From: JBGVSA01 sp041807905 | GTDB taxonomy: Bacteria > Pseudomonadota > Gammaproteobacteria > Burkholderiales > Rhodocyclaceae | NCBI RefSeq assembly: GCF_041807905.1 | Contig: NZ_JBGVSA010000015.1 | Coordinates: forward strand, 46,739 to 110,738 | DNA: 64,000 nt | Direction of reading: 5' to 3' | Shown here: positions 35,060-44,868 of the stretch, piece after piece | Layout of the letters: each line of letters begins with the position of its first letter | How positions within the stretch are numbered: the stretch's first letter is position 1 | Translations under genes and position numbers: made by a program | Notes under the pieces: model-generated | Told to the model about the DNA's origin: nothing | The model's database searches: none | What the model saw: the letters and a program-made list of their open reading frames with translations, nothing else

Positions 35060-38000
35060 CTAGCGGAAGACAATTGTGTAATTGAGATCCAGAGCGTTGT
35101 CTGTGCCGGCGCGCGCGATCAGCGACAGATAGCGCGTGAGCGTGTAGGTCAGCCGCACCACACTCTCGGTACCGATGAAATTCTGCTCGAACGACAGATG
35201 CGCACGTGGCGAAATACGCTTGCCCAGCACCAGGACCTGGTTGGCCGAGTCGGTAGAGGCGCCGACACTGGAGCCCAGTCCGGTCGCGTTGCTCGCCACC
35301 TGGCTCTGCAACGGCCGCTCCGTACTCGAAGACTGCGACAAATTGATGTCGTCCAGTCCCAGACCATGAAGAATCTTCTCGATTGGCCCCTCGCCGCCTT
35401 CCCCGCCCATTGCCGCGCCCGCGACCGAGAGCAGCAAGCCGGCGTCGCCGGTGCCCGGATCGCTGGCGCGTCCGAGTAGCATCCAGGAGAGTTTTTCCGA
35501 TTCCGGCACGTTGGGACGGGACACCAGCCGCACGCGCGGCGAACGCGCAGTCCCCGTGATCTCGACGCCCGCTTCCACCTGCAAGCCCGTACGAAGTGCC
35601 ACCACGTTCAAGCCCGGATTGTCGATCGGCCCCTGGAAGTTCACCACCCCGCGGTCAATGGCAAGGCGCTGCCCGAAGCCTTCGTAGACGCCATCGCGCG
35701 CTCGGATCGACCCGGTTGCGCGCATCGGCTCCCCTGCGACCAGCCGCAGGCGCAGGACGCCGTCAAGGAACGTGTTGATGCCATAGGCCCGCAAGATGAA
35801 CTGGTCGCCAAAGTCGAACGCCACCTCGGCATTGAGCCTCATCCCGCGTTCCTCGCGCTGGCGACCGCGCACGACCACATCGTCCGACAAAGACGGCGCA
35901 TTAGCCCGGGGCGCTCCCACGAAACCGCCGTCCGCCCGCAGTTTTGCATTGAGGTTGAAGCTGTCCCAGCCCGTATCGATGGTCGTCGTTCCGGACAACA
36001 GAATCCATTGGTTCGGCTGTTGTGCCACGCCGACCCGATCGACGTCGATCCGGAATGCGCCTTTGCCGGTCGCCAGTTGCAGCGCGCCGGTGCCGTTGAT
36101 GCCGCCGGGCCGATTGAGGTTCAACACGCGCAACCGCGCGTCCGGTGCCGGAACCTGGTTCTGCGACGTAAAACGAAGGCTCTCCAGCTTGACCTGACTG
36201 GCGTCGAACGAGAGCAGCAGCGAACCGTCGGTCAAGCGCATGCCCTGATCCGCAAGGCCGATCTCCAGCTTGTCGCCCTTGAGATTGCCTTCACCCCTCG
36301 GCTCGGCCGGCGTACCCAGCACGTTGAATTGCCCGTTCAGGCTGCCGGCCGTGCGCAGGTTCGGATCGATGAAGGGTCCGACCCAGTCGAGCGCCGGGAT
36401 GGTCACATGGCCCACGCCGACCAGTGGCATCTGGTCGTCGAGCTGAATACGGCTTCCGCTGCCACGTGTCGCCGCCGACCCGACCAGCGTGATGTTTCCC
36501 AATCGCGTGCCGTTGGCCAGCGCATTGAAAGTGAGCCGATTGTCCTGCAGGGCAAGCGTCGCCTCGAGGGAATCTACGCCCAGGGCCACCGGGGTATCCC
36601 CCTGGAGAATGATGTCGCCCCCTTCGCGGAACACTTTGATCAATCCCGTCGAGTTGTCGCTCAGAGACACGTCCCAACTGCCGCCGAGCTTGAGCGTGCG
36701 TGCGCGTCGTCGTTCGGAGCGCGGTGTGCGCGAGCCATCATCCGGCTCGACCAGACCGATCTCGACTCCCGAGATACTGCCCCGCGCGATGACCTTGTGG
36801 GGACTCCATTCCGTCTGAGTCAGTTGGACACTGCCGTTCTGAGCCTTCAGCCGTGCCGCGGCCAGCACGACATGCGTTGCCGATGCCGTCAGATCGACGG
36901 GCCCTGCCAGCGCGAACGTCACCGGGCCGCTCGCTTCGAACTGTTCGAGCTTTCCCTTGAACATGCCATCCACAAAGCCGCCGCGCGTGCGCAACTGCAT
37001 CTTCTCGTCGCGCATCAGGTCGGCAGCAAGGCTGAAAGTGTGCGCCTTGCGCAGGCCGTCGATGCTGGCCGTGGCGCTCCGCAGATAGGGCTCATCATTG
37101 GCGCCCACGCGTACCGAGCCGACATCGAGCTTGCCCTGGAAGATGCCATCGAGCCCGTCCTGCATGCTCGCCGTCAACGTACCGCGATCAATGCGTACCG
37201 CGCCCGGCAGCACGAGGTTCTGGACCTGTGCCTGAACCTTCCCGGATGGATTTTCCAACGAACCGCCAAGCGTTCCCTCGATGGTCGCCACACCGCCCAG
37301 ACCTTCGCCGAGGCGATTGAGATGGCGCGCGTCGAGGCTGTACTGCAGCAAGTCTCCGGCACGGCCGAAAGCGCCCTTCAGGAGCAGCGTGTTTTCCAGC
37401 ACATTGATATTGAGGTCGGCATCGACGATGCGCCCTGGCGCAGCGGCCACACGACCACCACCACTCAGCGCTCGACCTGCAAGGCGGCTGTCGCCCAGAT
37501 CGATCTCCGCCCTGGCCTGCCACGTCGGCGAGACTTGCCCGTTCAGCGCAAACTTGATGTTCAGGTCGCCCTGCGGCGCCGTCGTCACCCATTGCCGGGG
37601 ATCGAAATGCGCCGTTGTCCCCTGCACCGAGAACTGTTGCGTACCACGCAGAGCCATCTGCCCACTGACGGCAACGGCCGACGTACCGTGCGCCAGTTCC
37701 GCACGCGACAGGCGCAGCACACCGGCACGCTGTTCGCCCTGGGCCGTCAGGCGGAAACGATCGGACGTGAGGCGCACATTGAAGGTCTGGTCGTCGCTGC
37801 GCGCCACCGCGCTGGCGTCACCCGACACGCGCATCGGAGCAAGCGTCGAATAAATGCGGCTTGGGTCTACGTTGCTCAATTGGAGGCGACCTTCGATGCG
37901 CCCCATGACGTCGTCCTTGGCAGGCCGCCAGGAAACGACGCCGGACACCACGCCCCGGCCCGGCACTTCGATACGCAGGCGATCTGCCGTCAGCAGCCCC

Positions 38001-39082
38001 GCCGACCATGTCAGCGCGCTGGTCAGCCGCTCGACGGGAATGCGCCCATGATCGGCGCCGCCCGGCTCTTTGTTCGCGATGTCGATCGGCCCCGCAACCC
38101 GCCACGCCGCTACCCCCGTCGCCGTGGCGGCCGGATCGATGCTCGGCGTCAGATCGGCGGAGATATCGAGCCGTGCGTGCGGAGCCTGCGGGTGGAATGA
38201 AGCCGGATCGAGATTGCGGAACGACAGACGGGCACGTTGCAGCGGCACAGGTTCGAAGGGCTGCGCGGCGATATCGGCATCGCCTTCGACACCGTCGCCT
38301 TCGACGCGGGCGACCACGTGCGGCTGCAGAAGCGTCCCCTCTGCCCTGGCGTTGACCGTCATCGCTCGGGCGTCGAGCGTACCGGCGAGCGTCGCCTGAA
38401 CCAGCAGCGGAAATGGCGACACGGTCCCCATGCGCGCATTGCCGGTCACGCGCCCGGCCGGCGTCGTGACGGCAAGCTGGTCCACGATGTGACGCTCGGC
38501 GTCGCTATCCACCTGCCCGACGATGTCGGTCAACTTGAGATAGGGGTCGGGCTGCGTTTGCGTATCGACAAGCTGACCAATGGTGAGCGTGCCGACTTTG
38601 ACTTCCTGCGCGTGAATGGCGACCGGCAACAGCACGTCGCGCGGCGCGCCGGTGGACGGCGTCGCTGGCTCGCTCGGCGCGGTCCGGATATCGAGGCTGC
38701 CCACACGCAACCATTGCAGCTGGATGTCGGCAGACAACAGGGGCGGCAGTCGCCAACTGACGTCAGCGTTCGTCGCAACGAGCCGGAAATGCGCCAGCCT
38801 CAGTTCGAAACGGTCGACCTGCCACTGGTCCAGCAAGCGCCCTTTCCAGCCGTCGACCTTGAAGATGCCGCCCAAGACATTCGACGCCATGTTGAGCCCG
38901 ACACGACCGCCGGTCTCGGTGCCAACCACCCATGCGAGTGCAGCGCAGGCGAGCAATACGATCGCCACGCAGGTGACGAGCGCATGACGAAGCCAGCGCC
39001 ACGGTCGGAATCGCCGGGGCGCTGGCGTGGGGGTTTTTGGCGTTTCTTCTTGCGAGGGTTCGGTCGAGGGCTCTTCGCTCAC
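35060..39082 (-). CDS. tamB: Translocation and assembly module subunit TamB
   Basis: A 1340-residue AsmA-like protein. A cytoplasmic Pro/Glu-rich start precedes one membrane helix (about 33-52), then a very long periplasmic part of repeated beta-strands, and the conserved C-terminal TamB (DUF490) domain from about 960, ending DLNYTIVFR. TamB bridges inner and outer membranes and moves phospholipids and/or helps assemble some outer-membrane proteins with TamA. The usual upstream tamA (Omp85 family) is missing: the gene upstream on this strand is trpC, 79 bases away. A 730-codon frame on the other strand is a shadow of this gene. Confidence 0.93.
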   Translation of the reverse strand: MSEEPSTEPSQEETPKTPTPAPRRFRPWRWLRHALVTCVAIVLLACAALAWVVGTETGGRVGLNMASNVLGGIFKVDGWKGRLLDQWQVDRFELRLAHFRLVATNADVSWRLPPLLSADIQLQWLRVGSLDIRTAPSEPATPSTGAPRDVLLPVAIHAQEVKVGTLTIGQLVDTQTQPDPYLKLTDIVGQVDSDAERHIVDQLAVTTPAGRVTGNARMGTVSPFPLLVQATLAGTLDARAMTVNARAEGTLLQPHVVARVEGDGVEGDADIAAQPFEPVPLQRARLSFRNLDPASFHPQAPHARLDISADLTPSIDPAATATGVAAWRVAGPIDIANKEPGGADHGRIPVERLTSALTWSAGLLTADRLRIEVPGRGVVSGVVSWRPAKDDVMGRIEGRLQLSNVDPSRIYSTLAPMRVSGDASAVARSDDQTFNVRLTSDRFRLTAQGEQRAGVLRLSRAELAHGTSAVAVSGQMALRGTQQFSVQGTTAHFDPRQWVTTAPQGDLNIKFALNGQVSPTWQARAEIDLGDSRLAGRALSGGGRVAAAPGRIVDADLNINVLENTLLLKGAFGRAGDLLQYSLDARHLNRLGEGLGGVATIEGTLGGSLENPSGKVQAQVQNLVLPGAVRIDRGTLTASMQDGLDGIFQGKLDVGSVRVGANDEPYLRSATASIDGLRKAHTFSLAADLMRDEKMQLRTRGGFVDGMFKGKLEQFEASGPVTFALAGPVDLTASATHVVLAAARLKAQNGSVQLTQTEWSPHKVIARGSISGVEIGLVEPDDGSRTPRSERRRARTLKLGGSWDVSLSDNSTGLIKVFREGGDIILQGDTPVALGVDSLEATLALQDNRLTFNALANGTRLGNITLVGSAATRGSGSRIQLDDQMPLVGVGHVTIPALDWVGPFIDPNLRTAGSLNGQFNVLGTPAEPRGEGNLKGDKLEIGLADQGMRLTDGSLLLSFDASQVKLESLRFTSQNQVPAPDARLRVLNLNRPGGINGTGALQLATGKGAFRIDVDRVGVAQQPNQWILLSGTTTIDTGWDSFNLNAKLRADGGFVGAPRANAPSLSDDVVVRGRQREERGMRLNAEVAFDFGDQFILRAYGINTFLDGVLRLRLVAGEPMRATGSIRARDGVYEGFGQRLAIDRGVVNFQGPIDNPGLNVVALRTGLQVEAGVEITGTARSPRVRLVSRPNVPESEKLSWMLLGRASDPGTGDAGLLLSVAGAAMGGEGGEGPIEKILHGLGLDDINLSQSSSTERPLQSQVASNATGLGSSVGASTDSANQVLVLGKRISPRAHLSFEQNFIGTESVVRLTYTLTRYLSLIARAGTDNALDLNYTIVFR

Positions 39083-39161
39083 CCGCGGCCTCCATCCATG
39101 TTGGGGCTGTCGAGCGAGTATGGCGCAAAACGCGCGCGGCGCCGATGCCTGGCGTCAGCCC

Positions 39162-39992
39162 TCAACCAAACAACGCGGCCAGTTGAGCACCGGGATCTTC
39201 GGCGCGCATGAAGGCTTCGCCGACCAGGAAGGCATTGACGCCGTTCCCGCGCATGCGCTGCACGTCTTCGCGGCCGAGAATGCCGCTTTCCGTCACCACC
39301 ACACGATCATCCGGGATGCGCGAAAGCTGGCCAAGCGTGGTATCGAGCGTAACTTCGAATGTGCGCAGGTTACGGTTGTTGATGCCCACCAATGGCGTGG
39401 CCAGCTCCAGCGCAATATCCAGTTCGTCGGCGTCATGCACTTCCACCAGTACGGCCATACCCAGGTCGTGAGCCAGCGACTCCAGATCGCGCAGACCCGC
39501 CTGCGCGGCGCGTGCCGCGGACAGGCCCACCACGCCTTCGGGCGGCAGGAATGCGGCAACGATCAGCAGGATGCAATCAGCCCCCATCGCACGCGCTTCA
39601 AAGACCTGATAGCCGTCGACCAGAAAGTCCTTGCGCAGCACCGGCAATGCGCAGGCATCGCGCGCAGCACGCAGGTAGTCCGGCGAGCCCTGGAAGTAAT
39701 CGCGATCGGTGAGCACCGACAAGCAGGCTGCGCCGCCACGCTCGTACGACGCGGCAATGTCGGCAGGACGGAAGTCTTCGCGCAGGACGCCCTTGGACGG
39801 GCTGGCCTTTTTGACTTCGGCGATCACCGCTGCGCAGTCCGCGTCGATCTTGCTGCGGATGGCGCCGACGAAATCGCGCGGCGCGGCACCGCCTCGCGCA
39901 CGTTTGACGATGGCTTCGCGCGAAATCTCGCGCTCGGCGATCTCGATCTCGCGACGCTTGGTGGCGAGGATTTTTTGCAGGATGTCAGACAT
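39162..39992 (-). CDS. trpC: Indole-3-glycerol phosphate synthase
   Basis: A 276-residue TIM barrel that closes the indole ring in tryptophan synthesis. Signatures include ILATKRREIE, EVKKASPSKGVLREDF (catalytic lysine and glutamate), LPVLRKDFLVDGYQ, VGINNRNLRTFEV and VTESGI with FLVGEAFMRAEDPG. It stands alone without a fused TrpF. GAGGGAA precedes the ATG. It is 18 bases after trpD on the same strand, the last trp gene of the run; trpF, trpB and trpA are not in the window. Confidence 0.97.
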   Translation of the reverse strand: MSDILQKILATKRREIEIAEREISREAIVKRARGGAAPRDFVGAIRSKIDADCAAVIAEVKKASPSKGVLREDFRPADIAASYERGGAACLSVLTDRDYFQGSPDYLRAARDACALPVLRKDFLVDGYQVFEARAMGADCILLIVAAFLPPEGVVGLSAARAAQAGLRDLESLAHDLGMAVLVEVHDADELDIALELATPLVGINNRNLRTFEVTLDTTLGQLSRIPDDRVVVTESGILGREDVQRMRGNGVNAFLVGEAFMRAEDPGAQLAALFG

Positions 39993-40009
39993 GTCTATTC
40001 CCTCGCCCC

Positions 40010-41044
40010 TTACGCCCTGGCGAACGATTGCGTCTTGGCGACGAACTGTTCGAGCTTGGCCCGTGCCGCGCCCGAGGCGATGACTTCGCGTGCGCGCGCC
40101 ACACCGTCGCCGATACTGTCCGCCACATTGGCGGCATACAGCGCCGTGCCCGCATTGAGCACAACGATTTCGCGCGCCGTGCCGGCCACGTTGTCGAGCG
40201 CCCCGATGAGCAGGCCCTTGGACTCATTGGCATCGGCCACACGGATCTGGCGCGTAGAGGCCATCTGGATACCGAAGTCTTCCGGGTGCACTTCATATTC
40301 GCGCACCTCCCCGTCCTTCAGTTCTCCGACCATCGTGCCGGCGCCGAGCGACACTTCGTCGAGTCCGTCCCGGCCATACACAACGATGGCATGCTGCGCG
40401 CCCATGCGCTGCATGACGCGCACCTGGATGCCGACGAGGTCTTCGTGGAACACGCCCATCAGAATGTTCGGCGCGCCCGCCGGATTGGTGAGCGGACCAA
40501 GAATGTTGAACATGGTGCGCACGCCCATTTCGCGACGCACCGGGGCCACGTTCTTCATGGCCGGATGATGATTGGGCGCGAACATGAAACCGATGCCGAC
40601 TTCTTCAATGCATTCGGCCACCTGCTCCGGCGACAGCATGATATTGACGCCGAGCGCTTCGAGTACATCGGCGCTGCCCGACTTGGAGCTGACGCTGCGG
40701 CCACCGTGCTTGGCGATGCGCGCTCCGGCTGCTGCGGCAACGAACATCGACGCAGTCGAAATATTGAAAGTCTGCGCGCCGTCACCACCCGTGCCGACGA
40801 TGTCGACAAAGTTGGACAACTTGTCAGCGGGCACGTCGACCTTGTTGGCGAAAGCGCGCATCACACCGGCGGCGGCGGCGATCTCACCGATGGTTTCTTT
40901 CTTCACGCGCAGGCCGGTCAGGATGGCGGCAGTCAGCGTGGGCGAGACCTCGCCCGACATGATCTGTCGCATCAGATCGGTCATCTCTTCGTGAAAAATC
41001 TCGCGGTGTTCGATCACGCGCTGCAATGCTTCTTGGGGAGTCAT
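40010..41044 (-). CDS. trpD: Anthranilate phosphoribosyltransferase
   Basis: A 344-residue enzyme that joins anthranilate to phosphoribosyl pyrophosphate. The PRPP-binding signature GTGGDGAQTFNIST, the KHGGRSVSSKSGSADVLEALG block and NPAGAPNILMGVFHEDLV match the family, with two Mg-binding acidic residues in GLDEVSLGAGT. It starts 10 bases after the trpG stop, so trpG-trpD translation is close-coupled. Confidence 0.97.
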   Translation of the reverse strand: MTPQEALQRVIEHREIFHEEMTDLMRQIMSGEVSPTLTAAILTGLRVKKETIGEIAAAAGVMRAFANKVDVPADKLSNFVDIVGTGGDGAQTFNISTASMFVAAAAGARIAKHGGRSVSSKSGSADVLEALGVNIMLSPEQVAECIEEVGIGFMFAPNHHPAMKNVAPVRREMGVRTMFNILGPLTNPAGAPNILMGVFHEDLVGIQVRVMQRMGAQHAIVVYGRDGLDEVSLGAGTMVGELKDGEVREYEVHPEDFGIQMASTRQIRVADANESKGLLIGALDNVAGTAREIVVLNAGTALYAANVADSIGDGVARAREVIASGAARAKLEQFVAKTQSFARA

Positions 41045-41054
41045 GTCCGGCGCC

Positions 41055-41618
41055 TCAGTTATTCAGGAAGTTACGCAGCAAATCGTGACCACCTTCGGTC
41101 ATGATCGATTCGGGATGGAACTGCACCCCCTCGATGGCCAGCGTCTTGTGGCGCACGCCCATGATCTCGCCGTCTTCGGTCCAGGCCGTGACTTCGAGGC
41201 AATCCGGCAAAGTCTCGCGGCGGATAGCGAGCGAGTGGTAGCGCGTCGCCGTAAATGGGTTGGGCAGACCCTTGAATATGCCGACATCATGGTGATGAAT
41301 CGGCGAAGTCTTGCCGTGCATGAGCTGCTTGGCGTGCACGATCTCGCCGCCAAACGCCGCACCGATACTCTGATGCCCAAGGCAGACGCCGAGGATCGGC
41401 AGCTTGCCGGCAAAGTGGCGAATCAGTTCGATCGAAATGCCGGCTTCGGCCGGCGAGCACGGTCCGGGCGACACCACGATCCGCTCGGGGCGCATGGCCT
41501 CGATCTGCTCGATGGTGATCTGGTCGTTGCGATGCACACGTACATCGGCCCCCAGCTCGCCGAGGTATTGCACGATGTTGTAGGTAAAACTGTCGTAGTT
41601 ATCCAGCATGAACAGCAT
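41055..41618 (-). CDS. trpG: Anthranilate synthase glutamine amidotransferase component
   Basis: A 187-residue class I glutamine amidotransferase that delivers ammonia to TrpE, and may also serve aminodeoxychorismate synthase. The N-terminus MLFMLDNYDSFTYN, SPGPCSPAEAGIS, the nucleophile C79 in GVCLGHQ and the late HPESI dyad are intact. The ATG at 41618 follows AAGGAAT. It lies 26 bases after trpE. Confidence 0.97.
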   Translation of the reverse strand: MLFMLDNYDSFTYNIVQYLGELGADVRVHRNDQITIEQIEAMRPERIVVSPGPCSPAEAGISIELIRHFAGKLPILGVCLGHQSIGAAFGGEIVHAKQLMHGKTSPIHHHDVGIFKGLPNPFTATRYHSLAIRRETLPDCLEVTAWTEDGEIMGVRHKTLAIEGVQFHPESIMTEGGHDLLRNFLNN

Positions 41619-41644
41619 GGCGCGATTCCTTTTCAGTATCCGGA

Positions 41645-43150
41645 TCAAACGGCGAAGCGGGTATCGAGCCCGCGCTCTGCAAGCTCGGCGGCGCGCATCT
41701 GTGCGCGGGCCTTGCTGAGCGTTTCCTGCCATTCGGTTTCGGGATCGGAATCGGCCACGATGCCGGCGCCTGCCTGCACGTGGAGCTCGCCGTTCTTGAT
41801 GACGGCCGTGCGGATCGCGATGGCCACATCGAGATCGCCATCGAATCCAAGGTAGCCGACCGCGCCGGCGTACACACCACGCTTGAGCGGTTCGAGTTCA
41901 TCGATGATCTGCATGGCGCGCACCTTCGGCGCGCCGGACACCGTGCCGGCCGGGAACGCGGCGCGCAGCACCTGCAGGGCGGCCGCGCGCTTGTCGGTGG
42001 ACTCGGGCAGCACACCTTCAACGTTCGACACGATGTGCATGACGTGTGAATAGCGTTCAATGGTGAAGCGTTCGGTCACCTTGACGGTACCCGTGGCGGC
42101 CACGCGACCGACGTCGTTGCGGCCAAGGTCGAGCAGTTGCAGGTGCTCGGCGAGCTCCTTGCGATCAGCCAGCAGTTCGCGCTCGAGTGCCAGGTCTTCG
42201 TCATGCGTCGCACCGCGGCGGCGGGTGCCGGCGATGGGGCGTACGGTGACTTTCTGCTGTCCACCTTCTTCTTCCAGCTTGACGAGGATTTCGGGCGAAG
42301 CGCCGACGACGTGGAAGTCCTCGAAGTTGAAGAAGAACATGTACGGCGACGGGTTGAGCGCCCGCAGCGTGCGGTACAGCGCCATCGGGCTCGCCGCGAA
42401 CGGCTTCTTCATGCGCTGCGAGAGCACGACCTGCATGATGTCGCCATCGACGATGTATTGCTTGGCGCGGCGGACGGCGTTCTTGAATTCTTCTTCGCCC
42501 GTGACCGACACCGCCGGTTGCGGCTCGACACTCACATCCTGCGGAATCTGCACCGGCTCGCGCAACTTGGCGACGAGCTCCTTGAGGCGACGTTGCGCGC
42601 GCTTGTAGGCGCCAGGCACTTCGGGCTCGGCGTATACCACCAGCGTCAGCTTGCCGGAGAGGTTGTCGACGATAGCGATCTCTTCGGACAGCAGGAGCAG
42701 CATGTCCGGCGTTTCGAGCGGGTCTTGCTCCGGCTGCGAGGCCGCCAGCTTGGGCTCGATGTAACGCACGGTGTCGTAGCCGAAGTAGCCAACCAGGCCA
42801 CCACAGTAACGCGGCAGTCCGGCGCGCGGCGGAACCTTGATGCGCTGGGTGAATTCGCCGACGTAGGCCAGCGGATCGCCGTAGTCGCGACGCTCGACCA
42901 GACGATCGTTGGATACCAGCAATACCGAACGGCCGCGCACTTCGATCCGGGTATGCGCGCGCAGGCCGATGATGGAATAGCGCCCGAACTTCTCACCCCC
43001 CTGCACGGATTCGAGCAGGTACGTGTACGGTTCGTTGGCGAGCTTGAGGTAGATCGACAGCGGGGTGTCGAGGTCGGCGAAGGTTTCCAGCGTCAGGGGG
43101 ATACGGTTGTAACCCTGCGCGGCCAGCGCCAGGAATTCGGCTTCGGTCAT
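41645..43150 (-). CDS. trpE: Anthranilate synthase component I
   Basis: A 501-residue chorismate-utilising enzyme forming anthranilate from chorismate and ammonia. The chorismate domain carries GDIMQVVLSQRM, MFFFNFEDFHVVGASPEILVK, RPIAGTRRRGATHDED, HIVSNVEGVL and FPAGTVSGAPKVRAMQIIDELE. A tryptophan-binding LLES motif (LLESVQGGEKFGRYS) near the N-terminus implies feedback inhibition. The ATG at 43150 follows GGAGT. The 187 bases upstream contain a possible short leader frame with two Trp codons and alternative stems. Confidence 0.97.
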   Translation of the reverse strand: MTEAEFLALAAQGYNRIPLTLETFADLDTPLSIYLKLANEPYTYLLESVQGGEKFGRYSIIGLRAHTRIEVRGRSVLLVSNDRLVERRDYGDPLAYVGEFTQRIKVPPRAGLPRYCGGLVGYFGYDTVRYIEPKLAASQPEQDPLETPDMLLLLSEEIAIVDNLSGKLTLVVYAEPEVPGAYKRAQRRLKELVAKLREPVQIPQDVSVEPQPAVSVTGEEEFKNAVRRAKQYIVDGDIMQVVLSQRMKKPFAASPMALYRTLRALNPSPYMFFFNFEDFHVVGASPEILVKLEEEGGQQKVTVRPIAGTRRRGATHDEDLALERELLADRKELAEHLQLLDLGRNDVGRVAATGTVKVTERFTIERYSHVMHIVSNVEGVLPESTDKRAAALQVLRAAFPAGTVSGAPKVRAMQIIDELEPLKRGVYAGAVGYLGFDGDLDVAIAIRTAVIKNGELHVQAGAGIVADSDPETEWQETLSKARAQMRAAELAERGLDTRFAV

Positions 43151-43337
43151 CGTGACTCCAATTGCTTGTTCGGGTGTGCAGGCGAACCTGCGGGGCGGCT
43201 GCTTAGCCGCGTGTGCGTTCAGTGGCGGACACGCCACGAGTACCCGATGCGCTGCCACGACACGGTGGCGCGATTCGGGAGGCACTCCTTCACGCGGAAC
43301 AAGCTTGGTTGGGTCACGAATATCTCGGAATGATCTG

Positions 43338-44006
43338 TCAGCCTGCCAAACCTAGTCTGGCAGGCAATTCGACGACGGAGGATAGTAACCCGTCGCAATC
43401 GATAGTGTCCACCGGCACGCCTTCGCTATACCCATAGGTCACGAGGAATACACGGATGCCGGCGTTGCGGGCCGCCAGGGCGTCGTTGACCGAGTCGCCC
43501 ACCATCAGCGCCTCGCCACGCTCCACGCCCAATTGTTCGCAGGCATGCCACAGTTGGTGCGGTTCGGGCTTCTTTTGCGGCAGCGTGTCGCCGCTGACGA
43601 CGGCGCCGAAGTATTGCGCCAGTCCCAACTGGCGCAGCAGCGCCTGCGTGAAAGCCGCGTCCTTGTTGGTGATGCAGCCCATGCGCACGCCGAGCTTGTG
43701 CAACGCCGACAAGCCCGACAACACGCCGGGGTAGATGGTCGTCTTGCGTCCGTTGGTCACGGCGTAGTGACGCGAGAACACCGAGATTGCACGACGTACT
43801 TCGTCATCGTTGCGCGGTGCGCGACCGGCCGCCAGCGCACTGCGCACCAGGTGCGGAATGCCCTTGCCGACGAAGCCACGTGTCTCTTGCTCGCTGCGCG
43901 AAGGCTCCCCGAGTTCGGCCAGCATCAGGCGAACCGCCTCGGCCAGATCAGGGATCGAATCAACCAGCGTACCGTCCAGATCGAAGAGCACTGCGCGCGT
44001 TGTCAT
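43338..44006 (-). CDS. gph: Phosphoglycolate phosphatase
   Basis: A 222-residue HAD phosphatase. Motif I FDLDGTLVDS, motif II threonine in CITNK, motif III lysines in PQKKPEPHQL and motif IV MVGDSVND are all present, with the small alpha-helical cap of Gph. It removes 2-phosphoglycolate, a repair by-product that inhibits central enzymes. It sits between rpe and trpE on the same strand, an arrangement common in Burkholderiales. Confidence 0.93.
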   Translation of the reverse strand: MTTRAVLFDLDGTLVDSIPDLAEAVRLMLAELGEPSRSEQETRGFVGKGIPHLVRSALAAGRAPRNDDEVRRAISVFSRHYAVTNGRKTTIYPGVLSGLSALHKLGVRMGCITNKDAAFTQALLRQLGLAQYFGAVVSGDTLPQKKPEPHQLWHACEQLGVERGEALMVGDSVNDALAARNAGIRVFLVTYGYSEGVPVDTIDCDGLLSSVVELPARLGLAG

Positions 44007-44039
44007 GGGTTCATGCCACCTGCAAGTAAGACGTTGGGC

Positions 44040-44741
44040 TCAGACCGCTGCCAGCGCTGTGCGCATGGCCGCGATCACCGTATCGTAACCGTGCGGATCT
44101 TCCGCACGGCGTGCGCCGAAGACAGCCGAGCCGGCCACGAACGTGTCGGCGCCAGCGGCTGCAATTTCGGCGATGTTGGCGGGCTTCACCCCGCCGTCGA
44201 TCTCGAGCAGGATGCGGCGTCCGGTTTGGCGCTCGTACGCATCCAGCCGCGCACGCGCCGCCCCGAGTTTGGCCAGGGTTTCGGGGATGAACTGCTGGCC
44301 GCCGAACCCCGGGTTTACCGACATCAGCATGATCAGGTCGATCTTGTCCATGACGTGATCGAGCCAGTTCAGCGGCGTGGCCGGATTGAAGACCAGGCCG
44401 GCCTGGCAGCCGTTGTCGCGGATGAGCTGCAGGGTGCGATCGACGTGGCGCGACGCTTCGGGGTGGAAAGTAATGATGTTGGCGCCAGCCTTGGCGAACA
44501 TCGGGACCAGCGCATCGACCGGCTCGACCATCAGGTGCACGTCGATCGGGGCCTGCGTAACCGGGCGAATGGCCTCGCACACCAGCGGACCGATGGTGAG
44601 GTTCGGCACGTAGTGGTTGTCCATTACATCGAAGTGCAGCCAGTCTGCGCCAGAGGCGACGACATCGGTCACTTCGGCGCCCAGGCGGGCGAAATCGGCG
44701 GAAAGCAGGCTGGGGGCAATGCGATAGCTGGGGTTGCTCAT
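44040..44741 (-). CDS. rpe: Ribulose-phosphate 3-epimerase
   Basis: A 233-residue TIM barrel that interconverts ribulose-5-phosphate and xylulose-5-phosphate. Catalytic and metal residues lie in IAPSLLSADFARLG, HFDVMDNHYVPNLTIG, IDVHLMVEP and EIDGGVKP; NPGFGGQQFIPE binds phosphate. The ATG at 44741 was chosen by family N-terminus; the upstream extension overlaps the divergent apaG. It is the first gene of the rpe-gph-trpEGDC run. Confidence 0.96.
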   Translation of the reverse strand: MSNPSYRIAPSLLSADFARLGAEVTDVVASGADWLHFDVMDNHYVPNLTIGPLVCEAIRPVTQAPIDVHLMVEPVDALVPMFAKAGANIITFHPEASRHVDRTLQLIRDNGCQAGLVFNPATPLNWLDHVMDKIDLIMLMSVNPGFGGQQFIPETLAKLGAARARLDAYERQTGRRILLEIDGGVKPANIAEIAAAGADTFVAGSAVFGARRAEDPHGYDTVIAAMRTALAAV

Positions 44742-44868
44742 GTTCGTATTCTTGGGGATGCGGGCGTCGGCTGGCGCGCTATAACGTTGGAAATCTGGTC
44801 TACTAACGAGGATTATGGCTTGACCGCGCCTGGACGCGGGAAGCTTTACTTCGCACACCCTGCCAATC

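Noticed and set aside
36008..38200. A 730-codon plus-strand frame opposite tamB
   Set aside because: It lies wholly antisense to a clear 1340-residue TamB and has no recognisable domain; high G+C leaves the complementary frame open.
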